This document shows positions 5,573-7,831 of a stretch of DNA of 7,831 nucleotides, one piece after another. The notes under the pieces were generated by a model. That model made no database searches, was not told the origin of the DNA, and saw only the letters and a program-made list of their open reading frames with translations. Position 1 is the stretch's first letter, and each line of letters starts with the position of its first letter. The DNA is from Nocardiopsaceae bacterium (GTDB lineage Bacteria; Actinomycetota; Actinomycetes; Streptosporangiales; Streptosporangiaceae): positions 1-7,831 of the forward strand of contig JAIRTY010000173.1 in assembly GCA_031254715.1 (NCBI GenBank). The letters are read 5' to 3'. Both the position numbers and the translations under genes were made by a program.

Positions 5573-6892
5573 ATGGCGCCCGTGCCTCGCCCCTCGCCGT
5601 TCCGTGACCTGCCACGCGAAGTGCCGATCCTCACCAGCGTCTCGTTCACGGTCGCGCTTGGGTTCGGGATCGTGGCACCTGGCATCCCGGGATTCGCCCG
5701 CCACTTCGGCGTCAGCACCGCCGCTGCTGCCAGTGTGATCAGCGCTTTCGCGGTGATGCGGGTGGTGGGCGCACTGCCAGCGGGCCGCCTGGTGGACCGG
5801 CTCGGGAAGCGCACGGTGATGGCGGCCGGCATCGCGGTCGTCGCGGTCAGCAGCGTCCTCGCCGGGTTCTCCGGGTCCTTCGTGCAGCTCATCATCTTGC
5901 GCGGAGTCGGCGGGCTCGGCTCGGCCGCCTTCAGCGTCGCCGCCCAGGCACTGCTGCTCAGCAGCGTGCCCGCGGGTCAACGGGGCCGCGCCAGCGGCCT
6001 GTTCACCGGTGGCTTCCTGGTGGGCGGCATCAGCGGGCCCGCGATCGGCGGGCTCATCGCCGCCTGGTCGCTGCGGGCGCCGTTCTTCATCTACGGTGGC
6101 ATGCTCGTGATCCCGGCTCTGATCGCCGCGACCGTACTGCGGGAGGGACCGCGGCCGGTCCCGGCCGGCCAGCAGGTAAGGCGCCCGTTCCAAGGGACGG
6201 TCCGAGCGCTGCGGGCGCGCGCCTACACGGCGGCAGCGTCCGCGAACTTCGCCGACGGCTTCGCGGTCATGGGGGTGCGGAGCGCCCTCGTGCCGCTGTT
6301 CGTCGGCGACGTCCTGCACCGGTCCCCGGTCTGGACCGGCATCGGATTCGGGGTGGTCGCCGCGCTGAACGCGGCCGCGCTGCTGCCCGCCGGGCGGGTG
6401 GCCGACCGGCTCGGCCGGCGGCCGGTGATCGTCGCCGGCTGCCTGACGTCGGGCAGCGGCCTGGCCCTGCTCGCGGTCCTGCCGGGAGTGGGCGGCTACC
6501 TCGCCGCGCTGGCCGTGCTCGGCCTCGGTTCCGGGCTACTGGACGTCGCGCCCACCGCCATGATCGGTGACATCCTGGGCGGCCGGGGCGGGACCGTGGT
6601 CGCCGCCTACCAGATGGCAGGCGATGCGGGCACCGTGACCGGGCCGGTGGCGGCGGGCTTCCTGGTGGACACGGCCTCCTACCGGGTCGCGTTCGGCCTG
6701 GCGGCGGCCGTCTTCGGGCTGGCGGCGGTGGCGGGCCTGGCCGGCCCGGAGACCCGGTGGCGCGCCGGTGACTGGCAGCCGGCGGCCCGGCAGGCCCCGG
6801 CCGATGAGCAGGCTCCGGCCGATGAGCAGCTTCCGGCCGATCAGCCGGCGGGGACGGCCCCGGCGGCCGATGCCGGCGAATGCTGCCGTTAG
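5573..6892 (+). CDS. MFS transporter, drug-efflux type
   Basis: This 439-residue major facilitator superfamily carrier is likely a proton-driven exporter in the cytoplasmic membrane. Hydrophobic segments run through the protein in two halves of about six. Each half has a motif A copy in its 2-3 loop: GRLVDRLGKR at residues 71-80 and GRVADRLGRR at about 274-283. The repeat of the motif is the hallmark of the internal duplication. A motif C-like stretch in the fifth segment (GGFLVGGISGPAIGGLIAAW) favours the antiporter (efflux) class; the substrate cannot be told. The ATG at 5573 is preferred over the in-frame ATG at 5549 because GGGAGG lies 8 bases before it. The C-terminal tail after about residue 400 is hydrophilic and repetitive (APADEQ twice, then LPADQ) and ends in Cys-Cys-Arg. 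It is transcribed away from the four-TM protein. No linked regulator or biosynthetic gene is present. Confidence 0.88.
   Translation: MAPVPRPSPFRDLPREVPILTSVSFTVALGFGIVAPGIPGFARHFGVSTAAAASVISAFAVMRVVGALPAGRLVDRLGKRTVMAAGIAVVAVSSVLAGFSGSFVQLIILRGVGGLGSAAFSVAAQALLLSSVPAGQRGRASGLFTGGFLVGGISGPAIGGLIAAWSLRAPFFIYGGMLVIPALIAATVLREGPRPVPAGQQVRRPFQGTVRALRARAYTAAASANFADGFAVMGVRSALVPLFVGDVLHRSPVWTGIGFGVVAALNAAALLPAGRVADRLGRRPVIVAGCLTSGSGLALLAVLPGVGGYLAALAVLGLGSGLLDVAPTAMIGDILGGRGGTVVAAYQMAGDAGTVTGPVAAGFLVDTASYRVAFGLAAAVFGLAAVAGLAGPETRWRAGDWQPAARQAPADEQAPADEQLPADQPAGTAPAADAGECCR
6794..6844 (+). repeat. 18-bp tandem repeat, about three copies, inside the MFS C-terminus
   Basis: Near-identical in-frame units at 6794-6811 and 6812-6829, and a diverged, shortened third at 6830-6844, encode APADEQ, APADEQ and LPADQ. 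The unit length is a multiple of three, so copy-number change would lengthen or shorten the cytoplasmic tail without breaking the frame. Confidence 0.75.
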
Positions 6893-6909
6893 CCGGCGAC
6901 GCCAGCTAA
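6889..6909 (+). terminator. Imperfect hairpin at the MFS stop codon
   Basis: The arms TTAGCCGG (6889-6896) and CCAGCTAA (6902-6909) pair with one mismatch around a 5-base loop. The TAG stop of the transporter is inside the left arm. Position suggests a terminator. The stem is moderate and there is no U-tract. Confidence 0.35.
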
Positions 6910-6961
6910 GGATCGGCGGACGGATCACCCGCTGCGGTGGCCGGCCCCGGCATGGCTGGCG

Positions 6962-6993
6962 CTACTCAGTAGTAACCTACCCGCCAGTAGTAA
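6962..6993. promoter_or_regulatory. Operator-like repeats upstream of the secreted protein
   Basis: The 9-mer CAGTAGTAA occurs at 6967-6975 and again at 6985-6993, an 18-bp offset of nearly two helical turns. The first copy is also half of a palindrome, CTACT-C-AGTAG (6962-6972). The block is AT-richer than its surroundings. Such spacing is typical of sites for dimeric regulators; the regulator is unknown. Confidence 0.4.
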
Positions 6994-7046
6994 GTTCGAA
7001 GGCCATCGTCTACTGTGCCCGGAAACGGACATTTGGTGATCCGCTC

Positions 7047-7069
7047 GGTAATGGAGCGGCTCCATTACC
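7047..7069. promoter_or_regulatory. Perfect 11+1+11 inverted repeat in the leader of the secreted protein gene
   Basis: The arms GGTAATGGAGC (7047-7057) and GCTCCATTACC (7059-7069) are perfectly complementary around a single G. The repeat ends 5 bases before the AAAGGG ribosome site (7075-7080) and 18 bases before the ATG at 7088. It can act as a DNA operator or as an mRNA hairpin with about a 10-bp stem and a 3-base loop. A terminator for the MFS gene is less likely, since it lies about 155 bases past its stop and has no U-tract. Confidence 0.6.
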
Positions 7070-7087
7070 CGAAGAAAGGGCCAGGAA

Positions 7088-7831
7088 ATGAGACCTTTCC
7101 GTAAGAGCGCGTCCATCGCGGTCACCGGCGCCTTAGCCGCGCTCACGTTAGTGATGACCGCCGTTCCGGCCTCAGCGGCGACGCTGCAAGGCGACTGGGC
7201 GCCGTTCACGCGATGCCCGGTTGACAATCCGGCGATGCTGGCCGCGGACGGCGCGAACACGGTGGACCTGTGCGTTGCGTCGCACTCAGCCAGTGGCACG
7301 ATCAAGCTGGGCAGCATAACTGCGACGACCGGTGCCAGCGACCTGCAACTAGGGCTGCTCTCCAGCGCAAGCGGGTTCACGCTGGTGTCGCCATCCGGCG
7401 GCGCCATCGTTTCCGACCCGGTGAAGGTTCCCGGCGGCCTGCTCGGCCTGATGTGCCCGAGCAAACTCCTGCTGGTCGCCCAACTGTGCCAGCGGGCGAC
7501 GAACAACAGCCTGAACAACGTCTTTGCCACCGTGGAGCCGGCGGGCGCGCCGTCGGACTTCAACCTGGGCGCCGGGCTCAGCTCCGGCCAGCCGATCCTC
7601 ACCCTGCCAGTCAAGATCCATCTGCAGAACCCGCTGCTCGCCGCCACCTGCACGATCGGCTCGGACTCCAACCCGATCCTGCTCAAGCCGGCGAATCTGA
7701 CCAGCCCGACCGCCAGTTTCACCCGGTTTGACGGCAACGGCACGGATGACCCGGCGAACGGCCCTCTGATCCGGATCGGTGTCAGCGGAGCGGCGCAGGG
7801 GGATGACTCCTTCGCCGTCCCCGGGGCAACC
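7088..7831 (+). CDS. Secreted protein of unknown function, partial
   Basis: An open frame runs from the ATG at 7088 off the right edge (248 codons seen, no stop). The N-terminus is a classical Sec signal peptide: positive residues (Arg2, Arg5, Lys6), a hydrophobic core at about 10-26, and a signal-peptidase site after Ala-Ser-Ala (about residue 30). The mature part is rich in Gly, Ser, Thr, Pro and Leu, has almost no long charged helices, and contains five cysteines (43, 62, 123, 134, 188). It reads like an extracellular beta-rich domain. Recognisable short stretches are GDWAPFTRCPVDNPAM, SPSGGAIVSDPVKVPGGLLG and NLGAGLSSGQPILTLPVKIH. I do not recognise the family and see no catalytic motif, cell-wall anchor or repeat in the visible part. 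AAAGGG lies 7 bases before the start. Leu16 and Leu21 use the rare TTA codon. An inverted repeat and direct repeats precede the gene. Confidence 0.8.
   Translation, partial: MRPFRKSASIAVTGALAALTLVMTAVPASAATLQGDWAPFTRCPVDNPAMLAADGANTVDLCVASHSASGTIKLGSITATTGASDLQLGLLSSASGFTLVSPSGGAIVSDPVKVPGGLLGLMCPSKLLLVAQLCQRATNNSLNNVFATVEPAGAPSDFNLGAGLSSGQPILTLPVKIHLQNPLLAATCTIGSDSNPILLKPANLTSPTASFTRFDGNGTDDPANGPLIRIGVSGAAQGDDSFAVPGAT

Noticed and set aside
5492..6319. Minus-strand open frame opposite the MFS transporter
   Set aside because: The His/Arg/Asp-rich composition is the antisense pattern of GC-biased codons; the transporter on the plus strand is clear.
2478..6892. Antibiotic kinase plus MFS pump as a resistance or biosynthetic cluster
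   Set aside because: They are separated by a pseudogene, pcm and an opposite-strand gene, and no biosynthetic enzyme or regulator is present; shared function is not supported.
7021..7046. Possible ECF sigma promoter (GGAAAC with a downstream CGCTC)
   Set aside because: The -10 part does not match the CGTC/CGTT pattern and the spacing is only approximate, so it is not called.
6925..7743. 272-codon minus-strand open frame opposite the secreted protein
   Set aside because: The plus-strand frame from 7088 has a signal peptide, ribosome site and good codon bias. The minus frame shows no domain and is a typical high-GC shadow.

Overview
The window is GC-rich DNA with strong G/C preference at third codon positions, GTG starts and few intergenic A/T runs. 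It looks like the chromosome of a high-GC actinomycete (Streptomycetales/Streptosporangiales-like). That placement rests on base composition and gene families only. No rRNA, tRNA, CRISPR array, integrase or insertion sequence was seen.

Layout, left to right: (1) 1-652, minus: the 5' part of a proline iminopeptidase-type alpha/beta hydrolase that leaves the window on the left. Its frame is open, but an internal stretch of about 47 codons is read out of frame between two compensating one-base indels. (2) 756-793: two adjacent hairpins, the likely terminator of the next gene. (3) 841-1482, minus: a 2H phosphoesterase (2'-5' RNA ligase-like fold) with two HxT motifs. (4) 1567-2394, plus: a divergently transcribed protein with two membrane segments and a soluble C-terminal domain, family not recognised. 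(5) 2478-3374, plus: an APH(6)/hydroxyurea-kinase type antibiotic phosphotransferase. (6) 3433-4148, minus: a heavily decayed GMC oxidoreductase (no FAD-binding N-terminus, a frameshift and an internal deletion). (7) 4149-4805, plus: protein-L-isoaspartate O-methyltransferase, starting where the GMC remnant ends. (8) 4899-5435, minus: a four-pass membrane protein. (9) 5573-6892, plus: an MFS efflux-type transporter with a repetitive C-terminal tail. (10) 7088 to the right edge, plus: a secreted protein of unknown function, preceded by direct repeats and a perfect 11+1+11 inverted repeat.

The genes do not form one pathway. Strand alternates almost gene by gene, and there are two damaged reading frames in the left 4.2 kb, so this looks like a loosely organised accessory stretch. 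An antibiotic kinase and an efflux pump lie in the same window but are not co-transcribed. The most suggestive functional pair is the divergent 2H phosphoesterase/two-TM protein, which share a very short AT-rich promoter core; a nucleotide-signalling role is conjecture. The strongest non-coding structure is the inverted repeat upstream of the secreted protein, whose signal peptide also contains two rare TTA leucine codons.
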